From Lepas anatifera (taxonomy: Eukaryota > Arthropoda > Thecostraca > Lepadidae): a stretch of 64,000 nt of DNA. Positions 23,763-35,284 of this stretch are shown one piece after another; the first letter of the stretch is position 1, and each line of letters begins with the position of its first letter. A program made the translations under genes and the position numbers. The notes beneath the pieces were generated by a model. It saw only the letters and a program-made list of their open reading frames with translations, did no database searches and was not told where the DNA came from. The stretch lies in assembly GCA_034440635.1 (NCBI GenBank), contig JAOTON010001261.1, positions 1,546,001 to 1,610,000 of the forward strand. The letters are read 5' to 3'.

Positions 23763-24313
23763 GAATTGCCTAGATGTCATGCAGAGCATGGAAAGATAAA
23801 AGGTGTGACAAGGTGCACCTCAAATAGAATAACGTAAGTATTTTGAATTTGGGTCGGTTTGTCCTAAAAGATAGCCAAGCTGTAGAAATTGCAAAGTCAA
23901 GCTTTCTAAGTATACAACAATATTTTGTTACCTGCTCTACATAACGGCCCGTGACAGGCCGGTCTAGTTCCACGACTTCATATCATTTAGTGAACGATGG
24001 TACTGCAGGCCTGTAAATTTGTTCAGAGCTGTCACTGATTGAAGATGAGCATTGCTTTACTAAGACTTTAACATGGCTTATACCTATGAAGCGATTAGCG
24101 CTAGATAGCCACCGTCTTGTTTGAACAGTGTTTATTTGTAGCCTTTTATGTAATTGTGGTTTTATGTTTTCTCAAGGCTCCTTGAAAATATGTGTGATTT
24201 TACTCACGAGCTCATAGGGCATGGTGTGCATTTGTTTGACCAATACGGTTTCACGTCAAATTCAGTAGTACCTATCTTATCCCGATGGTTTGGGTAAAAT
24301 GGGACCATACATA
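23763..24313. other. no feature recognised
   Basis: Non-coding DNA up to the LTR retrotransposon. Confidence 0.4.
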
Positions 24314-24997
24314 TGTAGTCGCCTCCACTTGTTGGACGACACGTACCACGGATGTCTCCGTGAAAAGGCATGGCTGCCGCTTCAAATTTATATTACATTT
24401 TCGCCATAACTTCAGCTTACATCTGCTTACTTCTGCTAATTTCTCATTACTTCTGCCCTGAAACACATCACAAATATTCAAGACAAGACATTGCACACCG
24501 TCCTAAGAATATAAGTTGAGGATGCCGGCCAAATTGGCATACCAGCCCAAATGCCATCGAAATGGTATCAGTAAGCAAAACAAACATCTATGCAAATCAG
24601 TTTCAACAATAATCCAAGACACTAACTAAAAACACTTACGTCCACGGGGTAGATACTGTAGCACTAAGCACACCACCAGCACCGATGTCAGCCAGACCGG
24701 AAATGACTTAGGTCACACGCGTGGCCAGCAGCCGCCAGCCGCCAATAACAGTACCAGAGTAATTATTTTCCACCAATTCAAGCCTTTACCTAATATTAGT
24801 TAACCTAACTCCTCAAATACACAACCTAATAATAATTTCTACAGTATGACCGGAAGTAGGTCAACATCTACCGCAACCGGTGGTGCAACGATCAACCCAA
24901 AGCGGTAGCGCGCTAGTGCTGTCGCCTTTACATACGAATCACTCAGAGGCGTTGCTCTCGTGACAACCAGCAAATCAGCCATAGACACCAGTCTACA
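24314..24997 (-). repeat. 3' LTR (element on minus strand)
   Basis: Starts TGTAGTCGCC and ends CAGTCTACA on the plus strand. It is nearly identical to 27160-27844. Confidence 0.88.
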
Positions 24998-26375
24998 CCT
25001 CACCCGATCTCAAAAACACGATCCACCGATCGGAAAAGAATACCAATGCGGAAACAGCAGTACAGAGTCAGTCAGCAGCTCGAGAAGTCAAGTGCTGTAA
25101 AACAAAATAACCGAGAACCACACGTTTTCCACTATCAAAGGCCAAAACCGGAGGAGAATATCCGCGAACTTTAAATATGGAAAGCTATTGAGGCATTAAA
25201 TACAAGACCAAATACACTCTCTAGACGAATCAACAATAACTTATTCTGGCCAAACTATCCCGTGGACAGGAAGCAATTGCCAGATTTCATAAGAAATCAT
25301 CAAAGTCTCGAGAGGAAGTAACCTAGGTTCAACCTTGCGTGACAATTATTCACCATTTCGGGCATTACAATATTCCGTTTAATCAGAACAAACTATCCCG
25401 AATTTCATGACAAAATAACGAAGCCACGAAAGTCTTAGGCTGGGAAATTGTAAGTAAGTCTTCATTTAAACCTCGGAATTAACAAAACCTATATCCAAAA
25501 GAATACTAAAGCAAATCAAATACCTCAATTATAATTGATTATTGAGACTGCAAGCATAGCGATGCATAACACTTAAGTAGAAGCTGGTAGTATGTGGACG
25601 TTACGGCGCAGGCCCATTCTACATCTAATCATTCGCTAAAATGATTACCAACTACGACCTCGTAAGTCTAGCAAAATGCTGCACTGCAAAAGTTTGGCTT
25701 AAACGTAAACTGTAAACCAAATAAGTGGCACTGAGTGTAAGAGTGACTTACTGAGATAAATGGCCGTCTGGAAAGATTATTACCACTACAATCCAGCTAC
25801 ACAAACCAATTATCCAATGAGCTCACAACTTACTAGTTCTAGAAAGGTCAACTCCCTCATGGTCCAGGGCGGCATGTGCATTTGAAAGCAGCGTTAGGAA
25901 AGAGTATACAGATTCCAGCTATCATCTCTGCATTATGGAAAGTGATCCTTGAAATTCTACAAACTCTAACGGCTTCGGCAAACATCCGCTACATGAGGTC
26001 AAGTACTCTTCCCAACTAAAAACCCAGTGAAGTCTTGCTGAAAACATGACGTATTCTGCTGAACATTAACCCTATCCCGTTATGATAAAAAACATGTGAA
26101 TGTTGAGAGTGCCCTAATAACTATTGAAAAAGGAATTAAGTAGGTATCTAGCAAAATATACACGACTATCATCCTCCGTAAACAGTAAGAAAATTTGATT
26201 ACCCGAAAACACAAACGCGAAGCGGCAAAATATTTTCTACCTGCCAGGCTTATCCACCATTTCTACGATTCCTACCGTGAGAAAGATAACTGACATGAGC
26301 ACGACTACTCCACTACTCCCGTAAACGGCAGAAGAAAACTTACAGTCTGGCCAACTTTTCTGATCATTTCAATAT
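24998..26375. other. LTR element interior without pol
   Basis: Non-coding, AT-rich interior between the gag frame and the 3' LTR. No reverse transcriptase, integrase or protease motif is readable in any frame. Confidence 0.6.
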
Positions 26376-26675
26376 TTAAGCTACAACCAAATCATGAGAT
26401 TGTTTTTGCGCGTGAGACAAGCCATCGTAAGCGTCTCGGGCGATACCCTCAAGACAAAGTGGCAAAAGATCAATCTGTTTTGCCTGATCCCAGCCATGAA
26501 TTCTGGAATAGATAGTGAAATCCTCAAGAAACCTAGCAAACGATCCCTGTCCATTATACTTGGGAATGATCAGGCCTGAAGCAACAGAATCCATTTTCGG
26601 TGCACTAGACGTGGGAAAATCCTCGCTTTTGGCAACTTTAAGCTCTGATTTTAATCCACGTTTTCTCAATTTCAT
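26376..26675 (-). CDS. gag capsid-like fragment
   Basis: A 99-residue frame ends in a block spaced like Ty3/Gypsy gag capsid N-domains: F-x-x-FLEDFTIYSRIHGW, K-x-IDLLPLCLEG-x-A, DAYDGLS. Known gag proteins are several times longer and carry a zinc knuckle; none follows, since a stop ends the frame. The capsid would package element RNA. This piece is either a remnant or a minimal gag. The true upstream start is unclear because the preceding frame shifts. Confidence 0.55.
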   Translation of the reverse strand: MKLRKRGLKSELKVAKSEDFPTSSAPKMDSVASGLIIPKYNGQGSFARFLEDFTIYSRIHGWDQAKQIDLLPLCLEGIARDAYDGLSHAQKQSHDLVVA

Positions 26676-27139
26676 GAATGAAATTTAGGGCAGCACAGTC
26701 CCGCGTCAATGTCATGTCAGACAATCGTTCAAGTGTCGGAAATATTAAAACAACAATCAGTAACAGAATAATCAAAACACGTAATTGACTTCGAAGGAAA
26801 TCACTCAAAAACCCTAACGTTGTCCACCAATGATACACCAGTTCACGAGCTAAAAGCTGAGCTGCACCTTCCCACCATCACAGTAAGCAAAGAACTGTCC
26901 CTGTGGTGCAACACGCGTCGGCAGACACAAATCACTGAGGAGAGCCGGAAGTAGTCGCGTGACCCAGCGGCAGGACAGTTCCGCGCGCAGAGGCGAGCCG
27001 AGCCGTGCGCGTCACGGGCCTGAGTCCAAGCCTCAGTCGGTCACCGGCGGTCGAAAGGAAGACAATTCCAGGACTAACCTGTACCACCACAGCACGGACA
27101 GTACCATGATGACCAGCGGTGATGATCAACGTGGCAGGT

Positions 27140-27157
27140 TCGTTTCCGCTGTCACCA
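27140..27157 (-). other. putative primer-binding site
   Basis: Immediately inside the 5' LTR on the minus strand, after two T residues, lies TGGTGACAGCGG. TGG is complementary to the CCA end of tRNAs. The primer tRNA was not identified. Confidence 0.5.
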
Positions 27158-27159
27158 AA

Positions 27160-27844
27160 TGTAGTCGCCTCCACTTGTTGGACGACACGTACCACGGATG
27201 TCTCCGTGAAAAGGCATGGCTGCCGCTTCAAATTTATATTATATTTTCGCCATAACTTCAGCTTACATCTGCTTACTTCTGCTAATTTCTCATTACTTCT
27301 GCCCTGAAACACATCACAAATATTCAAGACAAGACATTGCACACCGTCCTAAGAATATAAGTTGAGGATGCCGGCCAAATTGGCATACCAGCCCAAATGC
27401 CATCGAAATGGTATCAGTAAGCAAAACAAACATCTATGCAAATCAGTTTCAACAATAATCCAAGACACTAACTAAAAACACTTACGTCCACGGGGTAGAT
27501 ACTGTAGCACTAAGCACACCACCAGCACCGATGTCAGCCAGACCGGAAATGACTTAGGTCACACGCGTGGCCAGCAGCCTCCAGCCGCCAATAACAGTAC
27601 CAGAGTAATTATTTTCCACCAATTCAAGCCTTTACCTAATATAAGTTAACCTAACTCCTCAAATACACAACCTAATAATAATTTCTACAGTATGACCGGA
27701 AGTAGGTCAACATCTACCGCAAACCGGTGGTGCAACGATCAACCCAAAGCGGTAGCGCGCTAGTGCTGTCGCCTTTACATACGAATCACTCAGAGGCGTT
27801 GCTCTCGTGACAACCAGCAAATCAGCCGTAGACACCAGTCTACA
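27160..27844 (-). repeat. 5' LTR (element on minus strand)
   Basis: 685 bp, direct repeat of 24314-24997, with one extra A (cgcaaaccgg against cgcaaccgg) and a few substitutions. Confidence 0.88.
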
Positions 27845-28182
27845 CATATGTTAGGGCTGTTTCAGTTCTCACAGACCTGTGCATTAGGGTGTAGTGAATC
27901 TGAAAAATTGTTTCAGATCAAAACTGTACCCTGTTTTTTTGTGTCAGGCCTTCCTGAATATGGCTGTAGCCATTTTATACAGATAAAATTGGGGGTTAAT
28001 GTCTTGCTTTTTAATTCAAAATAGGCATGCAAGAGTGCTGAAAGTGAGCGTGCAAATGCGACATTTCGGCAATGTTACACAGCATATCTCAGAGACGTGA
28101 GTTATTTTCGATGCTCCAACACCTACCGGGGTTGAAAATTGGAGTTACTAAGTAGAAGATGAAACAAAATTATCATTCAGGG

Positions 28183-28330
28183 CAGTGGCAGATACAAAGG
28201 GGGGCGGGCTAGGGGCTGAAGCCCCCCTCCCCCGAAATGACAAAATGCCTACAGTTAATACAAAGCCGGAGACTGTTCCGAGATAATAGCAGTAGCCCTC
28301 TCCCGAAATGAGGTTCTGGATCCGCCACTG
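28183..28330. mobile_element. hAT-like MITE (CAGTGGCGGATCC family)
   Basis: Begins CAGTGGCAGATACAAAGG and ends TGGATCCGCCACTG. It is the inverted counterpart of the copy at 31799-31929, in the same position of the other palindrome arm. Flanks attcaggg and atttgggg match at 6 of 8. Confidence 0.8.
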
Positions 28331-28838
28331 ATTTGGGGTAATTCTGGTCAGTTCCTTGTTTATCCTAATAATCATTTTATTCCTGTATTTCTTGGCCCCC
28401 TCTGCCTTTTCAAATGAGATGTTTCATGTTTGCACTGCATATCTCATATCACACTACAAACGAAAGGTATATTTGCATAGGCTTTCAGCGTTCAATGGCA
28501 TTAAGTACTTTCAGACATTGCTGATCTTTCATTTAAAATCATTGGGAACACTACAGCTTTTCTTTGCCTCAGAGGGGCAGTTTTTCCTTGCACAGCATTG
28601 TTCACATATCAATATCTAACGTTGATATGAATCCTCTTACAGATGTGTAACTGAAATGAAGTCGTTCCCTTTAAATGAAAAAGAACGTTGTTTTTGCTCA
28701 CATGAGTCTTGACCACAAATGGCGACTACTGCAAGAGCATGCAAGCATTTGTCGTTAATGAAAGTAATTGGCACGGCGGATGATTTACCGCAACCTGTCT
28801 TCCCACTAACAGGGGCGTCCTCAGACAAGCTCTGTTAA

Positions 28839-29997
28839 CCATTCGTCGGCCCCGGCCCCCTTTTCGGCGGGGGCAATATGCCCCCTAGATCTCGTAATCT
28901 AACCGGCCGATTTTGAAATTCGTGCCATGATTCTCTGCTGTAACTTTATTTTGAAAAAGAAAATTTAAATTTTTATTTTTTGGAGAAGGTCGTGCAAAAT
29001 ATACATTTTTGTGTATTTTTAGATTTTCCATAACCCTTGTCTCTGTTGTACAATTTTCCAAAACTAGTTCAGATTTACAAATAATTGACCCAAAATTTTT
29101 ATACTGAGTTACGCAAAATTCGAAATTCAATGGCGTTCCAGGACCAGGACTATGAGGGGAAATATATACAACCTAAAAGTTTTTGTTACGCGGATTAGAA
29201 GCCGTCATATACTGCTTGGCATCTTGACACATAAATAAATGAGAAAAAGTGAAAACTCATCAGGGGCGGATGCGTAAGGTAAAACAGTGGGGTAAAATAC
29301 ATACCACAATATGCGAATGGTATGCATGAGTATATTAGTCCCTCGACTAGTTGAAATTTAATTTCTGATAATTTTTACCCCCATGGCAGCTCTGGGAAGG
29401 GGGTGACATAGGCGGATCAAGGACTCGTCGGGGGGTGGGGGTGATTGGAAACACATTTCAATATACACGATATTGGTCGCGGCGGTGATACTGGCTGGGA
29501 ATATACATTTTGAAATGTGTAGTGACTGACACGCCTCTGGTAATCTAGAATTGGGTTATAACTATTTTGAATTTTCATATACCCAATTGTATTGCCCTGA
29601 CACGGCTGTAAGAGTCTTTCACTTACTAACGTTTAGTCCTTCTTGATAACATTCCCCCATTTTGAACTGCTGTAACCGCCCCTGATGAATACAAATAGTG
29701 ACAATTGTGAATGCACTATCATCTCACATAAAAATGATATAATAAAACCATATAACTGGTATCAGGATCAGCAGAGACGGCTTCCTTTTACAAAACCCAT
29801 CGCATACGATAATACTTGGTTTGTGGATAGAACCTCCCCAAAACCCAGCCATAGCTCCGCCCCTGGTAAATATATAATCTTGAAAATTTCAGAAACCTGC
29901 CTGTACTAGTTTTAGGAAAAGTCGAGTTTGTTCTATCGCAAGCCGTTTCGAGATATTCTCGAAACCTGAGGGGGCAATATTCCCCGCCGGAAATGGG
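28839..29997. mobile_element. TTAA-flanked element inserted in the palindrome arm
   Basis: TTAA lies at 28835-28838 and 29998-30001. The left end begins CCATTCGTCGG; the right end reverse-complemented begins CCCATTTCCGGCGGGG. The opposite arm reads ctctgaaaatacgg where this arm has ctctgTTAA...TTAAtacgg, so that arm lacks the insertion (its TTAA has become AAAA). Inner sequence (cggccgattttgaaa and following) is homologous to the element at 50256. Non-coding, 1,159 bp, with another MITE nested at 29257. Confidence 0.8.
29257..29688. mobile_element. nested MITE with TCATCAGGGGCGG ends
   Basis: The left TCATCAGGGGCGGATGC and the right CCGCCCCTGATGA are inverted repeats inside the TTAA element. 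No clean target duplication was found, so family assignment is open. Confidence 0.5.
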
Positions 29998-30299
29998 TTA
30001 ATACGGAATTTAAACACGCAAAGCACAGGAGCTGCATTAACATGGGAAGTCACGCCCATCATTGGACGAATGGTGATGGAGGTTTGGCTGACGGTAGGCG
30101 AGTGCATGAAACGAGCCATCGTGAAAGATCTCGGAGTCGCAAACAGGGTGATGAGGCTTTGCCAACAGCTTGAGGAGGTTGCCTATGGCGAGAAAGTTAA
30201 GGAAGCTTAAAGGTAGAATGGTCAGAATAAACAATTCAATGCAAAGTTGAAAGGTAGTCTGGACAAGCTATCCGACATATGTCTATACGCCAGTGTCCG

Positions 30300-30655
30300 A
30301 TTTGTTAATGTGCTGCCTGTGGCTGCTCATCGAGCTGCAAGCAAACAACGTTACCTGCAGCTATCCAAGAGAAAGGAAAATCCCGGTGATGGAGTTGGGA
30401 TTCATCCGGGACCGGCCAACAAAGAAGGGAGAACATGGAAGGCTCCTGGTTAGAGGAAAAGACAAAGCAACTTCAGCCAGATTAAAAGAAGAGGATGCAA
30501 CGGCTAGCAGAGGAGAAGAGCAATACACAGGCGAGTGCTAGAGCCCGAGAGGAAAAGCAAGCAGAACGCAGCAGAATGAAAGCGCAAAGAGAGTGTAACT
30601 CTGCGAGTGAATATGATGTCTCTGCAGATTCAGATCGCCCATTTATTCCCATATA
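30300..30655 (+). pseudogene. coding-like, unidentified, near palindrome centre
   Basis: Both arms can be read as a related, broken K/E/R-rich frame. The right arm on the minus strand gives AREEEQAERSRMEAQRDYNS, and the left arm gives a similar but frameshifted version. This suggests the palindrome derives from a coding sequence, perhaps of a transposon. I do not recognise the protein and no catalytic motif is visible. Confidence 0.3.
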
Positions 30656-30784
30656 TGAGAGAGCATGCTGACCAGCGCTCTTTGGGATACTCCATGGCAC
30701 ATGGCAGTCCTCACAGTGAGTGGGAAGTTGTCCCTGATCTGACCGTTTCCCATTCCTTTCCGATTCGGAGGTGAGCAAAGCTGA

Positions 30785-32246
30785 GGTGACCTGAGAGGAT
30801 ATATATGGGCGATCTGAATCTTCAGAGACATCATATTTACTCGCAGAGTTATAATCTCTTTGAGCTTCCATTCTGCTGCGTTCTGCTTGCTCTTCCTCTC
30901 GGGCTCTAGCACTCTTGGGCAGCTGTAGATAACGTTAATTGTTTGCAGCTTGATGAGCAACCACAATCAGCACATGAACGAATCGGGCAATGACATTTAG
31001 ACCTGTGTCGGACAGCTTCTCCAGACTAACTTCTAACTTTGCTTTGGGTTGCCTGTTCTGGCCATACTGCCTTTTTAAATCTCCTTAACTTTCCCGCCAC
31101 AGGCGTCCTCCTCAAGGTATTACCGACGCCCCACCGCCCCATTTGTGACTCCTAGATCTTTCATAATGTCTGGCTCCATGCGTTCGCTTACCGCCAGTCA
31201 AATATCCTTCACCATTCGTCCAATAATGTGCGCGACTTCTCATGCTAATGCAGCTCCTGTGCTTTGCGTGTTTAAATCCCGTATTTTCAGAGCCTGTCTG
31301 AGGACGCCCCTGTCAGTACGAAGGTCAGCTTGCGGCAGATCCTCCGTCATGCCAATTACTTCTATCGACAAATGCTTGCTTGCTCTTGCAGTAGTCGCCA
31401 TTTGTAGTCAAGACTCATGTGAGCAAACGCAACGTTATCTTTCATTTAAAGGTCCAAAGACATGTTTGAGTTAAGCATCTATAAGAGGATTCATATTAAC
31501 GTTAGCTAATGATATTAGAGCAACGGTGTGCAAGAAAACCTGCCCCTCTGGGGCAAAGAAAAGCTGGTGTTCCTCATGATGTTAAATGAAAGATCAGCAT
31601 CATCTGAAAGACCTAACTGTCATTTAACTCTGAAAGCCTATCCAAATATACCTTTCGTATGTAATGTAGACATAAAATATGTAGTGCAGACAAGAAGCAT
31701 CCCATTTGAAAAGGCAGATGGAGCCAAGCAATACAGGAACAAAATAATTATTAGGATAAAGAAGGAACTAACCAAAATTACCCCGAATCAGTGGCGGATC
31801 CAGAACCTTATTTCGGGGGAGTGCTTCTGCTATTACTCTGGAACAGCCTCCGGCTCTGTTTTAACTATAGACATTCTGACATTCGGGGGGGGCTTCAGCC
31901 CCTAGCCCGCCCCCTTGTATCCGCCACTGCCCTGAATGATAATTTTGTTTCATCTTCTATTTGGTAACTCCAATTTGCAACCCTCGTAGGTGTTGGAGCA
32001 TCGAAAATAGCTCACGTCTCTGAGATATGCTGTGTAACATCACCTAAATGACGCATTTGCATGCCCACTTTCAGCACTCTTGCATGCCTATTTTGAATTT
32101 AAAAAGCACGACCTTAACCCCAATTTTATCTACATAAAATGGGCATAGCCCTGTTCAGAAAGGTTTTGCACAAGAAAAAAACAGGGTACAGTTTTGATCT
32201 GAGACAATTTTTCAGATTCACTACACCCTTCTGTGCATACCTGTAT
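30785..32246 (-). repeat. right arm of the large palindrome
   Basis: Inverted counterpart of 27880-30655. It lacks the TTAA insertion and keeps the shared hAT-like MITE. The spacer between arms, about 30656-30784, is short. Confidence 0.85.
31799..31929. mobile_element. hAT-like MITE, best complete copy of its family
   Basis: Ends CAGTGGCGGATCCAG and TGTATCCGCCACTG. Flanking octamers ccccgaat (31791-31798) and ccctgaat (31930-31937) match at 7 of 8, supporting hAT affinity. Confidence 0.85.
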
Positions 32247-32398
32247 GCAAATAATCATTAAACAAAAGTTTGTCTTTGCGAACAAATATGAGAATATGTT
32301 TTCACGATGAAAAAGTATACATTTTTGCATCACGATGACGAACCATGAATACTCCTTCGCTAAAATTATGAACCAAGTACGGAGCACGCGTCTCTTAA

Positions 32399-33273
32399 CG
32401 CGCGCATTGACGGAGGGCGAGTACCCGCCCCCTCGGGTTTCTTTAGAGATAGAACAAAAATGGCAGTGCGTAGCGGTTAGTACTTGGCATACCTTTGCTC
32501 TGATCATTTTTACGACTTTTGACAAAATTTGAAGGTTGTGTCATCTCAGGTCAGGTCACCAGTGCAGGTCAAGTGACCTCACCTCAAACAAAGTGTAAGA
32601 TAGCGTAAGTAAAAGCAGGGTAAAGCTATCTGATTAAAACTCATGTCACATAACGGCCCGACCGAGTTCTACAACATATGTTCCGGTATTTTTTATATCG
32701 ATGGCCTAAGGTCAGGTACGAGCCATGACCTCCCATTTTGCAAATGCATGGGAAAATGGCTTAAAATGAATAGCTTAGTAATGGATGGTGGTAGTGTTTA
32801 TTTTAACGGCATTAGGTCTGCCTCATCCTTGCAGTTCTAATGATATGTATCTTGACTTAATTTGACCTTGATCTGACCTCAGGTCAGGTCAAATCCTAGA
32901 TTTAACCTAACCTAACCTAACCTGATTTGGCCCAGCAAGGTCATACTATATACAATTCGAATTGGCTTGCTGCGAGGATTCCAATGGTCTAGATTGTTTC
33001 TCTTTATCTTTACTAGTGCAGATGAAATGACTGAAAACCTTCGTCTACATGGTATCCCTTCGGTGACATGGCATCCCTATGCATTAGCCTCTAGTGACCT
33101 CAAATGTGTCCTGACAAAGAAGTCTGAGTAGTTTCTATAGAGAACTAAATGGGCTATCCAACGCCGTTTACCGTTTTTCGTTATCTTGCGTGGATCTCGA
33201 GATCTTGGGGCAGGTACCCACCACCTCCCCACCGTCAAAGCGAAGGTGGCTCAGACCCCCGTCAATGCGCGTG
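32399..33273 (-). mobile_element. TTAA-flanked element, same family as 21237 (inverted)
   Basis: TTAA at 32395-32398 and 33274-33277. Left end CGCGCGCATTGACGG, right end CCCCCGTCAATGCGCGTG preceded by the inner CCGTCAAAGCGAAGG repeat. TGACCT-rich interior, somewhat more diverged than 21237 and 61453. Non-coding, 875 bp. Confidence 0.85.
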
Positions 33274-33318
33274 TTAAGGTCAGAACATTCACAAAATCAC
33301 ATCACCCACTGGCAGAAG

Positions 33319-33829
33319 CAGGAGCGGCGCCACGGCTTTGCGTCAGGGGGGGGTAAAGTTCCTCAGCTCAATATATCATGGGCATATAATGAGTACAGGG
33401 GGCAAAGGAGCGGGGTGGGCCCTCCCGAGTGTGCATACTACCATTTCTCACCAAGCTCCGGCGCCCGTCAGAAGGCCTGGTTTTCTTGGCAGGCTGCTTT
33501 TCAACCTCTCCCCCAGCCCAGGATGCAAAAGCGCCTCCGGGACGGGAACAATTATGAACATTTTTCGGGGATTTTTTTCCTTCCTCGATTCTATACACGA
33601 AAATTCATAATAAAAGTGGTTAAAATGAAAGATATTGAATTTTACACATATTCTAGAAACAAATTTTCAAGGCGCAAAACATAGTTTTTCGATAAAACTT
33701 CCATAAAAGTATGGTGCAGTATTTTATTTTTCTTTGTTCTGTAATTTTAGGGGTAAAACCATAGCTTTGATCCCTTCCCAATCTTAAGGGGAAGCTCAGC
33801 CCCCCTAAGCCCTGGTGGCACCGTCACTG
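33319..33829. mobile_element. 511-bp hAT-like MITE
   Basis: Starts CAGGAGCGGCGCCACGGCTT. The right end reverse-complemented is CAGTGACGGTGCCACCAGGG. The flanks ggcagaag and agcaaaag match at 6 of 8. The interior is non-coding and AT-rich on its right side. Confidence 0.6.
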
Positions 33830-33837
33830 AGCAAAAG

Positions 33838-35284
33838 CCTGTGCACCTGCGCCCACTTTTGCTTGGTCGGGTTTACCTAACCCTCTTCCAATTGCCTGAC
33901 GTCGTGAAACGCTGAAGTCAGTGTTTTAATGCCGGAGGCGTTTTACAGTTTAAACCTATAGCGAGTTGGTTGTTTTTTAGTGGGCGCGTAAAAAAATCAC
34001 CGCATAAATTTCATTAAAATTGGCTTTGTTCAAAGCTCTTGAAATGTTATATCCGAGAATTGCGTTAGCTTTTTACCTTCAGAAGCTTTTGAAACTTTCT
34101 GCAGCTTGAACTTGACCTACCTCGCTCGATCTGCGTCACTCTTCCCTCCATGTCTGACAATAAACTTAAAAGCAATAGCTTATTTTCCTAATTGGACTGA
34201 TATGATCAATACAATATGATTTCAATTGAAATGAACCTTTTCCATTCGATAAAAGTTGCTGTCCGAGCTCTTTCGGTTCATTCTGTAAGCCTTCGTCAGC
34301 GAAATTCGTTGTAGAAATGGTGAAGAGAGGACGTAAAACAAGAGCATTAACAAGAGCTTTTCACTGAGTGGAGAGAGCCCTTCATGTTTATTGTTTTTGT
34401 TATGTGAGAGGGGATTCAATGTGTTAAATAAGGTTTTACGCACAAGCAGTTGCAGCTGCAGCGTTCCAGCAGGCTCAGTGAAGACGTCTGACGTCGCAGG
34501 CTCGCCCTCTGCAGAATTGAACTCGGCGCGTGTGTCGTATTCACATTATGGTGTTCTCGCAGGGACTGTGCTCGTTGGGGTCACCGTGTTCACGATGCTT
34601 CCATGCTTCGTACAGGGAACAAAATAATTACTGACAGAGAACGGCCTGGAGACTGGGGGGAGCTGCCTGAAGGCATATAGAAAGAGGTGGAGGGTAACAT
34701 CTGGGCCTTTGACTGCTTAGGAGGGGTTGGGTACAGATTTGTCGGCTCTTGCAGGTGATCTGATGGTTATGCTGCTTGAATCCAGATTGGAATGGCATGA
34801 TGAAATGGATTGATGTGGGCCCAATGCTCTGGACAGGAAACTGGCTCCCGTGCCCCATCCTGCCCGGTGGAGAGGATCCTTAAACACCCACCCTAAAGCT
34901 CCCCGTGAGCAAGTCTGCCTGTGGGGAGTGGCCCTATAATACAATAGAGAGCCGTGAACTCACCAGTGACAAGACAAGAGACTGAGGAGCTGTTTTATAG
35001 CAGCTGTTTTTACTGCAAAGGAATATATTTCTAGGCATGGGTCCCGCTACTGGGGGGACGGGGGATGCGATCCTCCATTTTTGAGAGTGGGGGGACGGAG
35101 TGTGCTTTTCCTCCCTCCCTGCGTCTCACGCAGGGGCCCATCACGTTGCCCCGAGAACTGACATCGTGATGCGAATAACGATGAGTGGGCCTTCCGCAAA
35201 AACACCAATTACAACCGTAATCTTTGCGAGACCTGATTGTGGATACCGGCACCCAGTTTGGCCTCTCAGGGGCCCCGAGACTAG
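33838..35284. other. no gene; one SINE fragment
   Basis: No protein-like frame. A SINE 3' fragment lies at 34862-34945. A G-rich segment at 35040-35100 resembles a MITE end but has no identified partner. Confidence 0.4.
34862..34945 (+). mobile_element. SINE 3' fragment (6678 family)
   Basis: cccggtggagaggatcctta, then GCAAGTCTGCCTGTGGGGAG and tggccctataata, match the body and tail of the minus-strand SINE at 6678-6895. Confidence 0.7.

Larger units (their letters stand above)
24314..27844 (-). mobile_element. non-autonomous LTR retrotransposon, gag-only, young
   Basis: Two direct repeats of 684 and 685 bp bound a 2.16-kb interior and are flanked by cata on both sides (24310-24313 and 27845-27848), a 4-bp target duplication. 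The LTRs run TGTAG...CTACA. By eye they differ at four substitutions and one 1-base indel, so the insertion is recent. On the minus strand a primer-binding-like TGGTGACAGCGG starts two bases after the 5' LTR, and a gag-like frame follows. No protease, reverse transcriptase or integrase is present, so any mobility needed proteins in trans. A Ty3/Gypsy relation is inferred from the gag style. Confidence 0.85.
27880..30655 (+). repeat. left arm of a large imperfect palindrome
   Basis: Block after block reappears reverse-complemented in 30785-32246, for example the gggtgtagtgaatctgaaaaa block, the MITE at 28183, GCGTCCTCAGACAAGCTCTG, and GCAGAACGCAGCAGAATG near the centre. The arm is longer because it holds a TTAA insertion (28839-29997) and about 170 bp absent from the other arm near 30370-30530. 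Confidence 0.85.

Noticed and set aside
33190..33684. 164-codon frame
   Set aside because: It spans the end of a TTAA element and the start of a hAT-like MITE, so it is a chance fusion of repeats.
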